64,000 bases of DNA, from positions 496,001 through 560,000 of the forward strand of contig NZ_CP009928.1 of the NCBI RefSeq assembly GCF_001021975.1. Direction: 5' to 3'. The notes under the pieces were generated by a model, which worked only from the letters and a program-made list of their open reading frames with translations, ran no database searches and was not told the origin of the DNA. The DNA comes from Chryseobacterium gallinarum (GTDB lineage: Bacteria; Bacteroidota; Bacteroidia; Flavobacteriales; Weeksellaceae). Shown in pieces: positions 26,209 to 35,173 of this stretch; the stretch's first letter is position 1; each line of letters starts with the position of its first letter. Both the position numbers and the translations under genes were made by a program.

Positions 26209-27066
26209 TTAGTTGTTGTTATAAATATGGTTATAGGCAAGCATTTTATAATATAGCTTAGCCGCAAGGAAAGCGGTAGGTTTTGCCATTGGCGAATCCA
26301 TCAGCTCTACAATGTCGAATGCTACTACATTACATTTTTCAAATACTTTTCTTAATAATTCCAGAGTAGAATACCATTGTAATCCTCCCGGTTCAGGAGT
26401 TCCTGTAGATGGAGCAATAGCAGGGTCAAAAGCATCCAGGTCAATCGTGATATAAACATTTCCTGAAACTTTTTCCAACACATCATTCACCCAGTTTTCA
26501 TTATTCGCAATTTCATGGGCAAAAAACACTCTTCCTTCCGGAAGATATTGGGCTTCTTCAGCATCCATAGAACGAATTCCCACCTGTACCAGGTTGTGTT
26601 TCTGATTGGCTTCAAAAACAGCACAAGCATGATTAGAAGTAGAACCATGGAACTCAGGACGTAAATCTGTGTGAGCATCTAACTGAAGAACGGTAAGGTT
26701 TTCAAACTTTTCCCCTACTGCACGAATAGAACCAATAGAAACAGAATGTTCTCCTCCAAATAAGGTAAACACCTTTCCTTCATTTTCCAAGAGCTCCTTT
26801 GTTTTTTGATAAACAGCTTCTGTCATTGCTTCCGGACTTGAGTCTTCAGTAATTTCTCCTGCCAGGTATACTCCGTCAAGATAGGGTTCTGTTTGCGTTT
26901 CAATGTCATAAAGCTCCATATTTTCAGAAGCGTCAAGGAATAATTCAGGGCCTTTATCAGCTCCTTTTCCCCATGTTGAAGTTCCATCGTAAGGAACTGT
27001 CAGCAACATTACTTTTGAATTCTCCAACGTTGCGTTTTCTTCTGGAATTCCTGCGTATGTTCTCAT
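26209..27066 (-). CDS. speB: agmatinase
   Basis: 285 residues of the ureohydrolase family. Manganese ligands are visible in FGGEHSVSIGS, LQLDAHTDLRPEFHGS and YITIDLDAFDPAIAP, and the substrate loop GTPEPGGLQW favours agmatinase. It hydrolyses agmatine to putrescine and urea. Its partner, arginine decarboxylase, is about 1.1 kb away on the same strand, with a HAD phosphatase gene on the other strand between them. The two form the plant/bacterial route from arginine to putrescine. A -7 box on the minus strand precedes the start by about 37 bp. Confidence 0.95.
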   Translation of the reverse strand: MRTYAGIPEENATLENSKVMLLTVPYDGTSTWGKGADKGPELFLDASENMELYDIETQTEPYLDGVYLAGEITEDSSPEAMTEAVYQKTKELLENEGKVFTLFGGEHSVSIGSIRAVGEKFENLTVLQLDAHTDLRPEFHGSTSNHACAVFEANQKHNLVQVGIRSMDAEEAQYLPEGRVFFAHEIANNENWVNDVLEKVSGNVYITIDLDAFDPAIAPSTGTPEPGGLQWYSTLELLRKVFEKCNVVAFDIVELMDSPMAKPTAFLAAKLYYKMLAYNHIYNNN

Positions 27067-27102
27067 GCTTTATTTTAATATTTTTAATATTGTAATTGAC
27101 AG

Positions 27103-27110
27103 CAAAGATA
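27103..27110 (-). promoter_or_regulatory. candidate -7 element for speB
   Basis: The minus strand reads TATCTTTG, an exact TAnnTTTG, about 37 bp from the speB start. No TTG at the standard distance is apparent. Confidence 0.45.
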
Positions 27111-27172
27111 CGAAGAGTTTACGAGTTGGAGAGAAAGAGTGTGGAGAGTTTGTGAATGATATATATATGTTA

Positions 27173-27318
27173 GGAAGCTGGAGGCTGGAAGAAGGAAGTC
27201 ATAAAGAGCAAAAAAACAATTTGAATTCAATTTTATCAGCATTTTTCAATTTATTTATCATAGTTACAGTAAAACTTATTCTACCATAACTTCCAGCTTC
27301 CCTCTTCTGGCTTCCAGC
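27173..27318. repeat. CTTCCAGCTTCC-family inverted repeat
   Basis: The left arm GGAAGCTGGAGGCTGGAAG begins at 27173 and the right arm ACTTCCAGCTTCCCTCTTCT begins at 27289 and continues through CTTCCAGC. They are imperfect inverted copies enclosing about 88 bp of AT-rich DNA. The element fills the space between speB and the HAD gene, which are divergent. Related to the repeats near 14.9 and 35.2 kb. Confidence 0.75.
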
Positions 27319-27433
27319 TTTATTAGACTTCATTTCCTATCTAAAACCAAACAATTATAAACCGACCTTCCCTAACGGTCTATTCACTTTCCTCTTTCAA
27401 CTCAAATTCCTATTTTTGTGAAAAACTTAGAAT

Positions 27434-28093
27434 ATGTCTTTAAAAGCTGTTCTTTTCGATATGGATGGAGTTATTGTAGACACAGAACCATTGCATAGAA
27501 AAGCTTATTTCAAAACGTTTGATGAATTGGAAATTACAGTTTCCGAAGATTTATACGCTTCTTTTACAGGTGCTTCTACTAAAAGAGTTTGTGAAACATT
27601 AATTCAGCAATATAATCTAAGCCATACCTATGAGGCCATTGCTGATATCAAAAGAGCTCATTTCAAAGATTATTTCTATAATGACGATGAGTTTGATTTA
27701 ATTCCGGGGGTCAGAAAACTGATTGAACATTATCATGAAAACGGGATAAAGCTGGTACTTGCCTCTTCAGCCACCATGACGACAATCAATATGGTCTTTG
27801 AGAAGTTCGGACTGGAGAAATATTTCAGCGGAAAAATCAGTGGTGCTGATTTGAAAGAATCCAAGCCTCACCCTGAAGTTTTCCTTCTGGCCGCAGAACT
27901 GGCTGGTGAAGCTCCTGAAAGCTGTATGGTCATCGAAGATTCCACCAATGGAATTCTTGCTGCCCACAGAGCCAGGATTTTCTGTGCTGCATACAGAAGT
28001 CCACATTCCAAAAATCAGGATTATACACTCGCGGATACGGTTGTGATGGATTATGAAGAATTAGTATTGGACAAGATTTCAAAATATTTTTAA
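27434..28093 (+). CDS. HAD-family phosphatase/phosphoglucomutase-like hydrolase
   Basis: 219 residues. Motif I is FDMDGVIVDTEPLH (nucleophile Asp9, acid/base Asp11), with motif II ASSATMT, the motif III Lys in DLKESKPHPEVF and motif IV VIEDSTNGILAAH. The helical cap of about residues 20-85 is the type seen in beta-phosphoglucomutase and its relatives. It dephosphorylates or isomerises a small phosphate ester in the cytoplasm; the substrate cannot be assigned. A TATTTTTG box at 27411-27418 lies just 15 bp before the ATG, suggesting a very short leader, and a strong terminator follows. Confidence 0.9.
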   Translation: MSLKAVLFDMDGVIVDTEPLHRKAYFKTFDELEITVSEDLYASFTGASTKRVCETLIQQYNLSHTYEAIADIKRAHFKDYFYNDDEFDLIPGVRKLIEHYHENGIKLVLASSATMTTINMVFEKFGLEKYFSGKISGADLKESKPHPEVFLLAAELAGEAPESCMVIEDSTNGILAAHRARIFCAAYRSPHSKNQDYTLADTVVMDYEELVLDKISKYF

Positions 28094-28099
28094 ATAAAG

Positions 28100-28126
28100 A
28101 AGCTCTCAGAATCTGAGAGCTTTTGT
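28100..28126 (+). terminator. terminator of the HAD gene
   Basis: AGCTCTCAGA (28101-28110) pairs perfectly with TCTGAGAGCT (28112-28121), followed by TTTGTTTTG. Confidence 0.85.
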
Positions 28127-28133
28127 TTTGTAT

Positions 28134-28193
28134 AAGTTTTGGCTAAAGCCAATCGAATTTTTAATTTTTAATTAAACGGGCTAAGCCCGTTCT
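28134..28193. repeat. twin-hairpin repeat, copy A
   Basis: AAGTTTTGGCTAAAGCCAAT then ACGGGCTAAGCCCGT (28176-28190), separated by ~25 bp of AT-rich DNA. It holds two small palindromes, 28141-28150 and 28176-28190. Copy A has one A fewer in the second loop than copies B and C. It lies between a convergent gene pair, 15 bp from the speA stop. Confidence 0.9.
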
Positions 28194-28207
28194 TACTGAT
28201 TACAGGA

Positions 28208-29602
28208 TTATTTATACCCAAGAAGCTTCAATACATCTTCCGGTTCTTGTTTTTCACGGAAAATTTCATACTGAAGCTCACCGTTCTCATCCTTCTGGAT
28301 CAGGATGTGTCTTGGCTGAGGCATAAGGCAATGATGTACCCCACCATAACCACCGATTGTTTCCTGATATGCACCCGTGTGGAAGAATCCGATGTACAAA
28401 GGCTTGGTATCACTGAAAACCGGCAGATAGATTGCGTTGGTATGCTGTTCAGAGTTATAATAATCGTCCGAATCGCATGTGAGACCACCTAAAAATACCC
28501 GTTCATAGGTATCTTCCCAACGGTTCAGCGGAAGCATGATAAAATGCCTTGATATGGCCCACGTATCAGGAAGAGTCGTCATGAAAGAAGAGTCGATCAT
28601 ATTCCACTTTTCTCTGTCATTCTGGCGTTTCTGAGAAATAATTTTATACAGGTTGGCTCCGCTCTCTCCTACGGTAAAGCTTCCGAATTCCGTATAGATA
28701 TTAGGTTCTTCTACTCCTTCTTCTTCACAGAACTTCTTGATTTGGGAAACGATCTCTTCTACCATGTACTGATAATCGTAATCGAAGTTCAAAGAGGTTT
28801 TGATTGGGAAACCACCCCCGATGTTCAGAGAATCCACTTCAGGAGCAATTTTTTTCAGACGCGCATATACACGAAGACATTTATACAATTCGTTCCAGTA
28901 ATATGCCGTATCCTTAATTCCTGTATTGATAAAGAAATGAAGCATTTTCAACCTTGCATTCGGATGTTCTGCAATTTTCTGGCTGTAATAAGGAATAATA
29001 TCTTTATATCCGATCCCTAATCTTGAGGTATAGAATTCAAACTTCGGCTCTTCCTCTGATGCAATTCTGATTCCTATATCAAAAGTAGAATCAATACTTT
29101 CTGTAAGCTTATCCAGCTCTCTGTAATTATCAAGAATCGGGGTAATATTTTCAAATCCGTTATTGATCATATCTGAAATTTTAGCCAGATAATCATCGGT
29201 TTTAAAACCATTACAGATCACTTCAATATTCTTATCTACCTTACCTTTTTCATAAAGGGATTTTACAATATCCATGTCATACGCAGATGATGTTTCTATG
29301 GAAATATCATTCTTCAGGGCTTCTTCCAATACGAAGTTAAAATGACTGGATTTTGTACAGTAGCAGTAGGTATAATTCTTTTTATATTCGGTTTTCTCAA
29401 AAGCTTCTTTAAACCAGCCTTTCGCTTTCTGAATATTTTGAGAAATTCTCGGCAGGTAGCTAATCTTTAGCGGAGTGCCAAATTGTTCAACAACATCCAT
29501 CAAAGGAATGTCGTGAAACAACAAATTGTTCTCAGAAACATTAAATTCCTCTGTAGGAAAATATAATGTCTGATCAATAAGTTCCGAGTATTTTATTTTC
29601 AT
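28208..29602 (-). CDS. speA: biosynthetic-type arginine decarboxylase
   Basis: 464 residues, a fold-type III (alanine racemase-like) PLP decarboxylase. The PLP lysine is Lys84 in YCYCTKSSHF, glycine-rich phosphate contact at NIGGGFPIKTSL, and a C-terminal cysteine/aspartate region FLGGLTCDSDDYYN expected of the other subunit's active site. It is shorter than the ~650-residue E. coli SpeA and matches the compact Bacteroidota form. It makes agmatine from arginine, the substrate of the agmatinase encoded nearby. It could in principle prefer another basic amino acid, but the neighbouring agmatinase gene supports arginine. Confidence 0.9.
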   Translation of the reverse strand: MKIKYSELIDQTLYFPTEEFNVSENNLLFHDIPLMDVVEQFGTPLKISYLPRISQNIQKAKGWFKEAFEKTEYKKNYTYCYCTKSSHFNFVLEEALKNDISIETSSAYDMDIVKSLYEKGKVDKNIEVICNGFKTDDYLAKISDMINNGFENITPILDNYRELDKLTESIDSTFDIGIRIASEEEPKFEFYTSRLGIGYKDIIPYYSQKIAEHPNARLKMLHFFINTGIKDTAYYWNELYKCLRVYARLKKIAPEVDSLNIGGGFPIKTSLNFDYDYQYMVEEIVSQIKKFCEEEGVEEPNIYTEFGSFTVGESGANLYKIISQKRQNDREKWNMIDSSFMTTLPDTWAISRHFIMLPLNRWEDTYERVFLGGLTCDSDDYYNSEQHTNAIYLPVFSDTKPLYIGFFHTGAYQETIGGYGGVHHCLMPQPRHILIQKDENGELQYEIFREKQEPEDVLKLLGYK

Positions 29603-29724
29603 TTCTAAACAAGTGAATTAAGAAATGCAAAATTGCTAAAAAAGTTTCATTTTTAGGTGTTAAAATTATTATAATTTTAAATTAGCTCCTAATATTGAAT
29701 CTTACAAAAATTTATCTCTGATAA

Positions 29725-30600
29725 TCAATAGGTAAACTTTTGGATATATTCAGTTCTTTTGGCATCTGAAATACCCAATACCTTCTGGATATAAGCATCC
29801 GTAGAACCATATTTTTTATTGATTTCCCCAAAAGCAGCATCAAGATATCGTTTTTCCACCCAGCTCAGTTTTTCCAGTACCTGCAAATCCATTTTGGGAT
29901 ATAGAAAATGTAAGTTTCCGGCAAGGTGGAGTCTTTTCCGGACGAGATTCTTTCTGTAGTTATTGGATAAAAGATATTCGTTGTAAATTGTTTCTTCGTC
30001 AAACTTCAGAATGGCTAAAATCAGGGCTGTGATTATTCCTGTCCTGTCTTTTCCTGCCGTGCAGTGATACAATACCGGATGATCTGCTTCCAGGATCTCT
30101 GCAATAATTGTTTTTATGATTTCCGGATTTTCGGTTACGTACTCACGATAGAAATCCACCATTCTTTTATCCGCATCCGAAGCCTTAACCTTTCCCTTAA
30201 GTACCAGTTTTCTTGCCTGGGCAAGCTGATCTCCCCGATCTTCAAAGGCTGAGTATTTTTTATAAGTGATCCCATTTGGAAGATGATCCGGTTTTTCAAA
30301 AATCTCTTTTGAATTTCTTAAATCTATAATTTCAGCAATTCCCAGTTTTCCAAACTCATCAAAAGACTTCTTTTTAAGTTGATGAAGATGGGCACTTCTG
30401 TAGAGCATACCTTCTTTTAAAGCTCTCCCTTCCGTATTTTTAATATTGCCTACTGTACGGAAATTATAAACCTTTTTGATGTTAAGAACTTTTTCCGTTT
30501 CATTTTTACCATATTCCGGGGTTTCAAAATGCTGTGTTTTGCATGAGAATATACAGCATAGTGATATGCTGAGAACTGATATTTTGATTAATGTATTCAA
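29725..30600 (-). CDS. tyrosine-protein phosphatase-like lipoprotein
   Basis: 291 residues. MNTLIKISVLSISLCCIFSC is a lipoprotein signal with the lipobox I-F-S-C. The catalytic loop HCTAGKDRTG has the Cys-x5-Arg nucleophile pattern of the bacterial tyrosine-phosphatase/phosphoinositide phosphatase family, and FRTVGNIKNTEGRALKEGML with LYRSAHLHQL precedes it as usual. It probably dephosphorylates tyrosine or a small phosphate at the cell envelope. Similar proteins have been described as secreted virulence factors in other bacteria. The gene stands alone, 220 bp before the next operon on this strand, with a twin-hairpin repeat in the gap. Confidence 0.88.
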   Translation of the reverse strand: MNTLIKISVLSISLCCIFSCKTQHFETPEYGKNETEKVLNIKKVYNFRTVGNIKNTEGRALKEGMLYRSAHLHQLKKKSFDEFGKLGIAEIIDLRNSKEIFEKPDHLPNGITYKKYSAFEDRGDQLAQARKLVLKGKVKASDADKRMVDFYREYVTENPEIIKTIIAEILEADHPVLYHCTAGKDRTGIITALILAILKFDEETIYNEYLLSNNYRKNLVRKRLHLAGNLHFLYPKMDLQVLEKLSWVEKRYLDAAFGEINKKYGSTDAYIQKVLGISDAKRTEYIQKFTY

Positions 30601-30728
30601 AAGTTTTTGGGATTTAACACAAAAGGTACGAAAGTTTTTATAATAACACTTTAGTTTACTTAAGTAAGCTTAAAAGTACACTTAAGCAGGAAAAGATTTT
30701 CAGCAAACTTAAGTGTGCTTCTTATTTT

Positions 30729-30790
30729 AAGTTTTGGCTAAAGCCAATGGAATTTATTTTTTTATTGAACGGGCTAAAGCCCGTTTCTAT
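30729..30790. repeat. twin-hairpin repeat, copy B
   Basis: AAGTTTTGGCTAAAGCCAAT and then ACGGGCTAAAGCCCGT (30769-30784). Both hairpins are perfect here. It lies between the phosphatase gene and thiN. Confidence 0.9.
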
Positions 30791-30820
30791 TTGAATTACT
30801 TGTTGGGTTATTAAATCCTA

Positions 30821-31450
30821 TCACAAATAATTTTTTCCGATAAAAATCAACAGGTCCCCTTTTTCATATTCGATGGAAACCTCATCTTCAATCGCAAAGT
30901 TTCTTGTTCCGATTCTTGAGGTAATACTTAAGCTTCCGTTATGTAAAGGCCAGTTTAATCCTTTTGTGGTTACATTTTCTACAGAAGGGAATGGGTATAA
31001 TGAAATCATTTTATCCTGAACTCCATTGATGGTAAAGCTTTTGGGGATAAAATAATATTCTGAAAATTCGTCGTAAAATTTCAAATTCATTTTATCTTTA
31101 AAAGCATAGGCTACCGTCAGATTTCCTAAAAAGTGGTCCTGCTCTCCGCCACTACCTCCCAAAATATCGACTGCTTTACCTCCTTTTTCAGCAATAATAT
31201 CCAAAGCCTTATGGAAATCCGTTTTATCCTGATCCGGGGTATGAATAAATTTTTCCTGATAAATATTTTCATCTGTACCTGAATGAGAATCGAAATCGCC
31301 TGAAATAAAATCCAGTTTATCCAGCGGGAACCCTATTCTTTTTAAATAATGAAAGGCACCGTCCGTACAGGCGATCAGGTCATAATTCTCCGGATCCGGA
31401 AAGGATTCCGGTGCATCTCCATTGATGAAAAGCAATACTTTATCTTTCAT
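30821..31450 (-). CDS. thiN: thiamine diphosphokinase
   Basis: 209 residues. The family motifs are clear: INGDAPESFP, the Asp-rich CTDGAFHYLKRIGFPLD, then ISGDFDSHSG and DQDKTDFHKAL. LGGSGGEQDHFLGNL matches the third motif. It pyrophosphorylates thiamine to thiamine diphosphate with ATP. The gene overlaps the cobalamin adenosyltransferase stop by 11 bp, giving a two-gene cofactor operon. No TPP riboswitch is visible upstream. Confidence 0.93.
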   Translation of the reverse strand: MKDKVLLFINGDAPESFPDPENYDLIACTDGAFHYLKRIGFPLDKLDFISGDFDSHSGTDENIYQEKFIHTPDQDKTDFHKALDIIAEKGGKAVDILGGSGGEQDHFLGNLTVAYAFKDKMNLKFYDEFSEYYFIPKSFTINGVQDKMISLYPFPSVENVTTKGLNWPLHNGSLSITSRIGTRNFAIEDEVSIEYEKGDLLIFIGKNYL

Positions 31451-32009
31451 TCGGATTCCAGTATTCTTCCGGTTCGTTATTCAATTTGGAAACGTATCTT
31501 GCCAGCACAAAAAGATAATCTGAAAGCCTGTTTAAATATTTGATCAATTCAGGACGTACTTCCTCAGATTCATTCAGAAATACCAAGGAGCGTTCTGCCC
31601 TTCTGCAAATGGTTCTTGCTGCATGTAGAAACGTTGCTGGTTTTCCGCCTCCGGGGAGAATGAAATACTGAAGGGGTTCCAGTTTTTCATCAAAAGCATC
31701 CATCCATTGTTCCAGTTCCTCAATCTCTGCTTCGGAAATAATTAAAGGAAGACGTGACTTCCCGTTTGCCAACATCAGTTTATCCACCGGTGTTGCAGCT
31801 TCCGAGCCTACTGTAAACAGATCAAACTGTATTTTTTTTAATTGCTTTAAAACTTCTTCATCCTCAATATGACTTTTGGCAATTCCAATAAATGAATTCA
31901 GTTCATCTATATTTCCATAACTGTCAACTCTTGCGCTGGCTTTGGAAACTCTCGTTCCACCGTACAATGCCGTTTGCCCTTTGTCGCCTGTTTTTGTATA
32001 AATTTTCAT
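31440..32009 (-). CDS. ATP:cob(I)alamin adenosyltransferase, PduO type
   Basis: 189 residues from ATG 32009, where MKIYTKTGDKGQTALYGG matches the PduO start; an in-frame start at 32072 would add 21 unrelated residues. ATP-binding residues lie in TKTGDKGQT and in FILPGGGKPATFLHAARTIC RRAE, with RYVSKLNNEPEEYW near the C-terminus. It converts cob(I)alamin to adenosylcobalamin. Its stop overlaps thiN, so the two are coupled. Confidence 0.94.
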   Translation of the reverse strand: MKIYTKTGDKGQTALYGGTRVSKASARVDSYGNIDELNSFIGIAKSHIEDEEVLKQLKKIQFDLFTVGSEAATPVDKLMLANGKSRLPLIISEAEIEELEQWMDAFDEKLEPLQYFILPGGGKPATFLHAARTICRRAERSLVFLNESEEVRPELIKYLNRLSDYLFVLARYVSKLNNEPEEYWNPNER

Positions 32010-32159
32010 ACTACTAAAATACTTTTTTTTGTACAATGTAAAAAGTAAAATGTTCGCATGATGTGCACACAATCATTTTGGAGAAGATTAACCACAAAAG
32101 GCCACAAAAGTTTCTTACAAAATATTACATTGAGATACTTCCTCCCCACTTACAATGTC

Positions 32160-32187
32160 CAAAAAATGGCCGGGAAAAACCGGCCAT
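32160..32187 (-). terminator. terminator of the coiled-coil lipoprotein gene
   Basis: ATGGCCGG (32166-32173) and CCGGCCAT (32180-32187) pair around a 6-base loop, and the minus strand continues with a run of six T. Confidence 0.9.
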
Positions 32188-32194
32188 ATCCAAA

Positions 32195-32779
32195 TTATTT
32201 ATTTACCTCTACGTATTGTATGATGGTCTGACTGGTGGGGCTGTAGATCAGTGTACTGCTGTTTGGAAACCTCTTCAGCTTATAATACTGAATGCTTTTA
32301 TCGGTTTTAATTTCATCCAGGAAACGGGTGTCAAAAGTATTTTCGGGAAGAAATTTTGAAGCAAGACTTATTTTATCTATGATACTTTGCCCATCAATCT
32401 TACGGGCTTTTTTATCCGATTTACTTTCATCGGTAGTAGGCTGACTTTCCAAAAAAGGAAGCAGCGCTGCAATATCCGCTTTATATTTAAAGACATATCC
32501 TTCAGAACCGGTAGGAAATTTGAACTTTTTTCCTTTTTCATCAGAAATTACGGGTGCTCCTGTACCAGGAAAAACCGTGTTAAATTTAACATCTTTAGAG
32601 TTGGTTAGAGAATTAATAGATTCGTTCACTGTTTTTTTAACGCTTTCTTCTACTGCCTGCTGGGCTTTCTGCTGCACTGTTTCTTTTGTTTTTTGTACAG
32701 TCTGATCTATTTTCTCTTCGATTTTATTACATGATATTAATAAAAATGCCGTAATAACGGGCAAAATATACTTCTTCAT
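32195..32779 (-). CDS. lipoprotein with coiled-coil N-terminus, unknown function
   Basis: 194 residues. MKKYILPVITAFLLISC is a lipoprotein signal with lipobox L-I-S-C. A Lys/Glu/Gln-rich segment (about 18-55) looks like a coiled coil. A globular part follows with SEGYVFKYKADIAALLPFLE and YSPTSQTIIQYVEV. I know no family. It is the only gene between a terminator and the dinB promoter, so probably monocistronic. Confidence 0.65.
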   Translation of the reverse strand: MKKYILPVITAFLLISCNKIEEKIDQTVQKTKETVQQKAQQAVEESVKKTVNESINSLTNSKDVKFNTVFPGTGAPVISDEKGKKFKFPTGSEGYVFKYKADIAALLPFLESQPTTDESKSDKKARKIDGQSIIDKISLASKFLPENTFDTRFLDEIKTDKSIQYYKLKRFPNSSTLIYSPTSQTIIQYVEVNK

Positions 32780-32923
32780 AATGCAATTCAGTTAATGGTC
32801 AATTTCTTTTTTATTAATTCACTTTTCTTTTAACGGAAAAGCAGGTGCAGATATTTTAACAGAAAAAATATTTTTTTTAATCTCTAAAAATCCTGCTGAC
32901 AAACTGTTGTCATAACCCCATTT

Positions 32924-32931
32924 TATCTTTG
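32924..32931 (+). promoter_or_regulatory. -7 element for the DinB-family gene
   Basis: TATCTTTG is an exact TAnnTTTG, 32 bp before the ATG. A TTG lies 14 bp upstream, shorter than usual, so only the -7 box is well supported. Confidence 0.5.
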
Positions 32932-32963
32932 TATCAACAATAACAAACAAAAACCATACAATT

Positions 32964-33455
32964 ATGACAACTACAGCAACAGCCACTAAACAATTCATGT
33001 CCACAGAACAGTTATTAGAGCAATGGCAAGGCCACAGAAACCTGACAAGGAGAGTGATTGAGAGCTTTCCTGAAAAAGAGTTATTTGAATTTTCAGTAGC
33101 CGGCATGAGACCTTTTGCAAAACTGGCAGTAGAATTAATCAGTATTGCAGGACCTGCACTAAAAGGAATTATTGAAAATAATATGGAAGCCTATAATGAA
33201 GAGGGCTTTAATCCCAAAACAAAGGAAGAGATCTTAAAAAAATGGGATGAGGAAACGGAGGTAATCAACCATTATTTCAACCAGATTTCTGCAGAACGCT
33301 TCCAGGAAACTTTCAACCTGTTCGGGCAGTACGAGTTTCCCGTATATCAGAACATCCTTTATTTCATAGATAATGAGATCCATCACCGTGGACAGGGGTA
33401 TGTTTACCTGAGAGCCTTAGGTATTGAACCGCCATTTTTCTGGGAGAGATTCTAG
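32964..33455 (+). CDS. DinB-family protein
   Basis: 163 residues of the four-helix DinB/YfiT-like fold: ATKQFMSTEQLLEQWQGHRN, AGMRPFAKLAVELISIAG, NQISAERFQETFNLFGQYEF and the C-terminal metal-site helix IDNEIHHRGQGYVYLRALGI. The His in the last helix is present, but the first helix lacks the usual His after the GMRP motif (it has Phe-Ala), so only part of the metal site is visible. The family includes thiol S-transferases, but no activity can be assigned. Convergent with the WYL regulator gene. Confidence 0.88.
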   Translation: MTTTATATKQFMSTEQLLEQWQGHRNLTRRVIESFPEKELFEFSVAGMRPFAKLAVELISIAGPALKGIIENNMEAYNEEGFNPKTKEEILKKWDEETEVINHYFNQISAERFQETFNLFGQYEFPVYQNILYFIDNEIHHRGQGYVYLRALGIEPPFFWERF

Positions 33456-33510
33456 TAAGGGCCTTTTTACTTCAGAAACCATTTCATTTATTTGTCTCAA
33501 TTAAGTCTTT

Positions 33511-33540
33511 AAACCTCAACAATTACTCTGTTGGGGTTTA
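33511..33540. terminator. bidirectional terminator between DinB and WYL-regulator genes
   Basis: AAACCTCAAC (33511-33520) pairs with GTTGGGGTTT (33530-33539) with one wobble. It overlaps the last bases of the regulator's stop codon. Confidence 0.75.
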
Positions 33541-34491
33541 TTTATGCCTCTCAGACATCTTTATCAGAAGCTCGCTCAGTCTTATACGAAGGCTTTCCGG
33601 CTCTAAGACCGTTGCATAATCTGCAAAAGTGACCAGCCAGCGTGGAAATCCATCATTAATCCATTCTGTTTCAAAGATCAGCTCTACTCCTTCAGCGGTT
33701 TCTACTTCTTCGATTAATCCATAATATCTTTTAGAATTTACGAGATGGGCCATGATTTTTTTATCTACCAAAATTCTGGCTTTTTCCTTTTGGCCGTGGG
33801 ATTTTTTCCGATAATCATTTACCTGTCCGTATTCCTGCAGAAAAGGGTTTTGTGTTTTGGAAATTTTTAAAATCCTATCGATTCTGAATTGTCTGAAATC
33901 ATTCCTCAGGGTACAATAGGCCATGATATACCAAAAATTAAATTCAAAGAAGACCCCTACAGTTTCAATTGTCCTGGTCGTCACCCTGGAATCTACCGTC
34001 TGGTACTCTATCGTCAACTGGGTTTTCTCTGCAATACTCTCCAGAATAATAGGGATCACATTTTTCAGGGAATCCCCGGGTTGCGCATGCACATTAAAAA
34101 CATCAATCTGCTTTTCAATATTACTGATCAGGTTTTTGTCTGAATATCTCAATACTGAACGTACTTTTTCCATAGCAGTCTGGTAATGCTCCCCCAGGCT
34201 TTGATGAGAAAACTTCTGCATAAGCTTTTCGGCAGTAATGAAGCTTAGCACTTCTTCCTTGGTAAACATCACGGGAGGAAGTTTATATCCGTCCATTAAA
34301 GAATAACCGTTTCCTGCTTCTCCTACAATAGGAATACCTGCGTTTTCCAATGTTTTTACATCGCGGTAAATGGTTCTGATACTCACATCAAATTTTTCAG
34401 CCAGATCCTGTGCTCTCACAACAGGTTTAGACTGTAACTGGGTAAGAATAGCGGTTACCCGATCGAGTTTCTTAAGGTAGTGATCATTCAT
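33538..34491 (-). CDS. YafY-type HTH/WYL-domain transcriptional regulator
   Basis: 317 residues from ATG 34491 (MNDHYLKKLDRVTAILTQ); a start four codons further out gives a leader inconsistent with the promoter. Residues ~5-65 form an HTH_11-type helix-turn-helix with AQDLAEKFDVSIRTIYRDVK, and residues ~140-215 a WYL ligand-sensing domain, with FEFNFWYIMAYCTLRNDFRQ carrying the WY-type core. A C-terminal WCX-like part follows. It likely responds to a small nucleic-acid or metabolite ligand. A CAAAACTA box on the + strand at 34501 (TAGTTTTG on the coding strand) lies 10 bp before the start, so the transcript is nearly leaderless. It faces the DinB gene. Confidence 0.9.
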   Translation of the reverse strand: MNDHYLKKLDRVTAILTQLQSKPVVRAQDLAEKFDVSIRTIYRDVKTLENAGIPIVGEAGNGYSLMDGYKLPPVMFTKEEVLSFITAEKLMQKFSHQSLGEHYQTAMEKVRSVLRYSDKNLISNIEKQIDVFNVHAQPGDSLKNVIPIILESIAEKTQLTIEYQTVDSRVTTRTIETVGVFFEFNFWYIMAYCTLRNDFRQFRIDRILKISKTQNPFLQEYGQVNDYRKKSHGQKEKARILVDKKIMAHLVNSKRYYGLIEEVETAEGVELIFETEWINDGFPRWLVTFADYATVLEPESLRIRLSELLIKMSERHK

Positions 34492-34587
34492 TTCTGTCAA
34501 CAAAACTAAAATTCTTTTTTGAGGTATGACTTATAAAAGTATCAGCTTTTTTGTTAAATTTATTTTTTGAACCTGACATCATTGTTT

Positions 34588-35160
34588 ATGCACCACCCTC
34601 CATTCATTCAAACTATTGAGAATATTTTTAAGCCGGATCAGACTGTTATGGATGAGCTGGTCTCCCATTTAGAACTCAGGAATTACAGAAAGGGAGATTA
34701 TTTGTTGAAGGCTGATGAAACCTGCCGTTATTTTTATTTTATCGAAAAAGGGCTGGTCAAATTATTCTTTGACAATGGGGATAAGGATTTTATCATGACA
34801 TTTTTTTCGGAAAACTCATTTTTTACAGAATTAAGCGGTTTTCTAACGGGGAATCCTTCCAAATATATGATTGTTGCCCTGGAACCCACTCAGGTTCTCC
34901 GTATCCATAAAGATGTTGTGGTAAGGCTTTGTAAAAACAATCATTCTGCAGAAAGACTTTTCAGCAAGCTTTACTCAAAAGCTCCCGTGAATATGATGGG
35001 AAGGATCAGTGAAATGCTGGAGGATGATGGTAAAAAACGGTACATCAATTTTTTAAAGCAAAGACCTGACCTTATTCAACGGATCAGTCTTGGAGATCTT
35101 GCCGATTATATCGGAATTACCCAGGTTTCATTAAGCAGGATCAGAGCCCGGAAATTTTGA
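34588..35160 (+). CDS. Crp/Fnr-family transcriptional regulator
   Basis: 190 residues from ATG 34588. The in-frame TTG at 34567 was rejected because the family begins near HPPFIQTIENIFK. Residues ~10-110 form a cyclic-nucleotide-binding-like sensor (GDYLLKADETCRYFYFIEKG), and residues ~130-190 a winged helix ending in LADYIGITQVSLSRIRA, the DNA-recognition helix. No Cys cluster for oxygen sensing is present. It is divergent from the WYL regulator gene and precedes the AhpD-like gene, whose expression it may control. Confidence 0.9.
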   Translation: MHHPPFIQTIENIFKPDQTVMDELVSHLELRNYRKGDYLLKADETCRYFYFIEKGLVKLFFDNGDKDFIMTFFSENSFFTELSGFLTGNPSKYMIVALEPTQVLRIHKDVVVRLCKNNHSAERLFSKLYSKAPVNMMGRISEMLEDDGKKRYINFLKQRPDLIQRISLGDLADYIGITQVSLSRIRARKF

Positions 35161-35173
35161 GGGAAAAGAAAAC

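Noticed and set aside
31440-32110. Cobalamin or TPP riboswitch before the adenosyltransferase and thiN genes
   Set aside because: I could not find a B12-box or THI-box-like core upstream of 32009.
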